Source of the DNA: Dyadobacter arcticus
GTDB lineage: Bacteria > Bacteroidota > Bacteroidia > Cytophagales > Spirosomataceae
Length of the DNA: 64,000 nt
NCBI RefSeq assembly: GCF_011762185.1
Contig: NZ_JAASQJ010000001.1
Coordinates: 434,001 to 498,000 of the forward strand
Direction: 5' to 3'
Shown here: positions 63,168-64,000 of the stretch, in pieces
How the letters are laid out: each line of letters opens with the position of its first letter
Position numbering within the stretch: position 1 is the stretch's first letter
Notes under the pieces: model-generated
The model's database searches: none
What the model saw: only the letters and a program-made list of their open reading frames with translations
Told to the model about the DNA's origin: nothing
Program-made: the position numbers and the translations under genes

Positions 63168-64000
63168 TTACCCTATCGCCACTTTTCTGAGAATGGAATC
63201 GATGATGGTGGTGGTACGTACGCCGTCCGCTTCCGCCTCATAATTAAGCAGGATCCTGTGGTTCATAATATCCGGCGCCAATTCCTTGATATCTTCCGGT
63301 AACACGTAATCACGGCCTTCCAGGTAGGCCAGGGCTTTGGCTGCCCGGTTCAGGTAAATGGTCGCTCTTGGCGAAACGCCGAACTGAATGTAGCGGGCTT
63401 CTTCCCGTAAACCGTAATCCAATGGCCGACGGGTTGCGAACACCAACTCTATAATGTAGCGTTCGAGCGTATCCGAAATGTTGACTTTGTTGACATTGTC
63501 TTGGATCGCAAAAATGTCCTCCTTGTTCAATATGGCCCTGATCTTATATTCATAATTAATGTCCGACATGCGGCGCATAACTTCCAGTTCTTTGGCTTTG
63601 TCAAGATAATCGACATAAACTTTCATCATGAACCGATCGATCTGGGCCTCCGGGAGCGGGTAGGTGCCTTCCTGTTCGACAGGGTTTTGGGTGGCGAGCA
63701 CAACAAAGGGGCGGTCGAGGAGGAATGTTTCATCACCGATTGTTACCTGCTTTTCCTGCATGGCTTCCAGCAAGGCGGATTGTACTTTGGCAGGCGAACG
63801 GTTGACCTCATCAGCCAGGATGAGGTTCGAAAAGATTGGCCCTTTTTTTACTTCGTAATCACCGATTTTCGGCTTATAAATCATGGTGCCGATCAAATCG
63901 GCCGGTAGCAGGTCGGGAGTAAATTGAATACGTTTAAAGTCAAGATGCAATACTTTGGCCATGACATTGATGGTCAGGGTCTTAGCGAGGCCAGGCACGC
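63168..64000 (-). CDS. MoxR family AAA ATPase (5' truncated by window)
   Basis: The frame runs off the right edge. The GTG at 63998 is the Val of a Walker A motif (VPGLAKTL), not a start, so about 60 N-terminal residues are missing. The rest shows Walker B (LILADEVNR), the sensor-1 stretch ATQNPVEQEGTYPLPEAQIDR, and a C-terminal lid with VSPRATIYLNRAAKALA. MoxR proteins act as chaperones for metal-enzyme or surface-complex assembly, often with a VWA partner, which would be beyond the edge. The gene ends 2 bp from the yidD stop. Confidence 0.95.
   Translation of the reverse strand, partial: VPGLAKTLTINVMAKVLHLDFKRIQFTPDLLPADLIGTMIYKPKIGDYEVKKGPIFSNLILADEVNRSPAKVQSALLEAMQEKQVTIGDETFLLDRPFVVLATQNPVEQEGTYPLPEAQIDRFMMKVYVDYLDKAKELEVMRRMSDINYEYKIRAILNKEDIFAIQDNVNKVNISDTLERYIIELVFATRRPLDYGLREEARYIQFGVSPRATIYLNRAAKALAYLEGRDYVLPEDIKELAPDIMNHRILLNYEAEADGVRTTTIIDSILRKVAIG

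Noticed and set aside
63996..63998. GTG at the right edge as the start of the MoxR gene
   Set aside because: It encodes the Val of the Walker A motif, so the gene must begin beyond the window.
1..64000. tRNA or rRNA genes
   Set aside because: I saw no T-loop/anticodon arm pattern or rRNA-like segment in the intergenic regions read. A dedicated covariance search was not possible.

Overview
The window looks like chromosome from a Cytophagales-type Bacteroidota, most like Dyadobacter and its relatives in the Spirosomaceae. This is inferred from gene content, not from a database search. The markers are a SusC/SusD pair, a secreted protein with a type IX secretion C-terminal domain, AIM24, Lgt and YidD arrangements seen in that phylum, many Sec and Tat secreted sugar enzymes, and weak or absent Shine-Dalgarno sequences. 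No rRNA, tRNA, CRISPR array, transposase or prophage was recognised. Both window edges cut genes: an outer-membrane receptor on the left and a MoxR ATPase on the right.

Layout: (1) 1-6.8 kb, + strand: receptor, outer-membrane barrel protein, acyl-CoA thioesterase, RidA, glutamyl-tRNA synthetase, a small basic protein and an AIM24 protein. (2) 6.8-15.5 kb, - strand: a polysaccharide utilisation unit (SusC, SusD, secreted SASA-type esterase) with an upstream LacI-type operator palindrome, plus a Gfo/Idh/MocA oxidoreductase. (3) 15.8-25.7 kb, + strand: a hydroxyproline catabolic operon (pyrroline-hydroxycarboxylate deaminase, 2-oxoglutarate semialdehyde dehydrogenase, hydroxyproline epimerase, FAD D-amino-acid dehydrogenase), then a DUF885 peptidase-like protein, an APC permease and a secreted M28 peptidase. 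(4) 26-33 kb, - strand: an X-Pro-type M24 peptidase, then a 5-oxoprolinase with an Nramp-like YcsG-type transporter and two small genes. Regions 3 and 4 together look like a scavenging island for proline-, hydroxyproline- and pyroglutamate-rich peptides. (5) 32.9-33.6 kb: a HEPN/MNT pair. (6) 33.7-41.8 kb: a very large ThuA/propeller/HEAT/CARDB/cupredoxin lipoprotein, an oxidoreductase, an HGSNAT-like acyltransferase and a GH125 mannosidase. (7) 41.8-50.6 kb: two tiny genes between two copies of a palindromic mosaic element, a sugar epimerase, a META lipoprotein, an AraC regulator, an oxidoreductase/ThuA pair, a broken Bro-N gene, and a mannonate dehydratase/SDR pair. (8) 51.4-60.3 kb, - strand: a tight five-gene operon (PfkB-HAD fusion, two paralogous propeller plus helical-barrel proteins, a YdjC-type deacetylase, a sialidase) ending in a decayed TolB-like fragment. 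(9) 60.7-64 kb: an orphan ECF sigma factor, a lipoprotein, lgt, yidD and a moxR fragment.

The most unusual signals are two. The first is the five-gene operon of region 8, in which Reg_prop-type propellers carry a putative glycosidase-like helical barrel instead of a signalling domain. The second is a set of intergenic inverted-repeat elements of at least four designs (inverted decamer arrays, a nested-hairpin mosaic family in two close copies plus a third of similar architecture, a purine/pyrimidine inverted tract, and a hairpin over a stop codon). Three gene remnants are also visible: an MNT/HI0074 pair, a Bro-N gene and a TolB-like gene.
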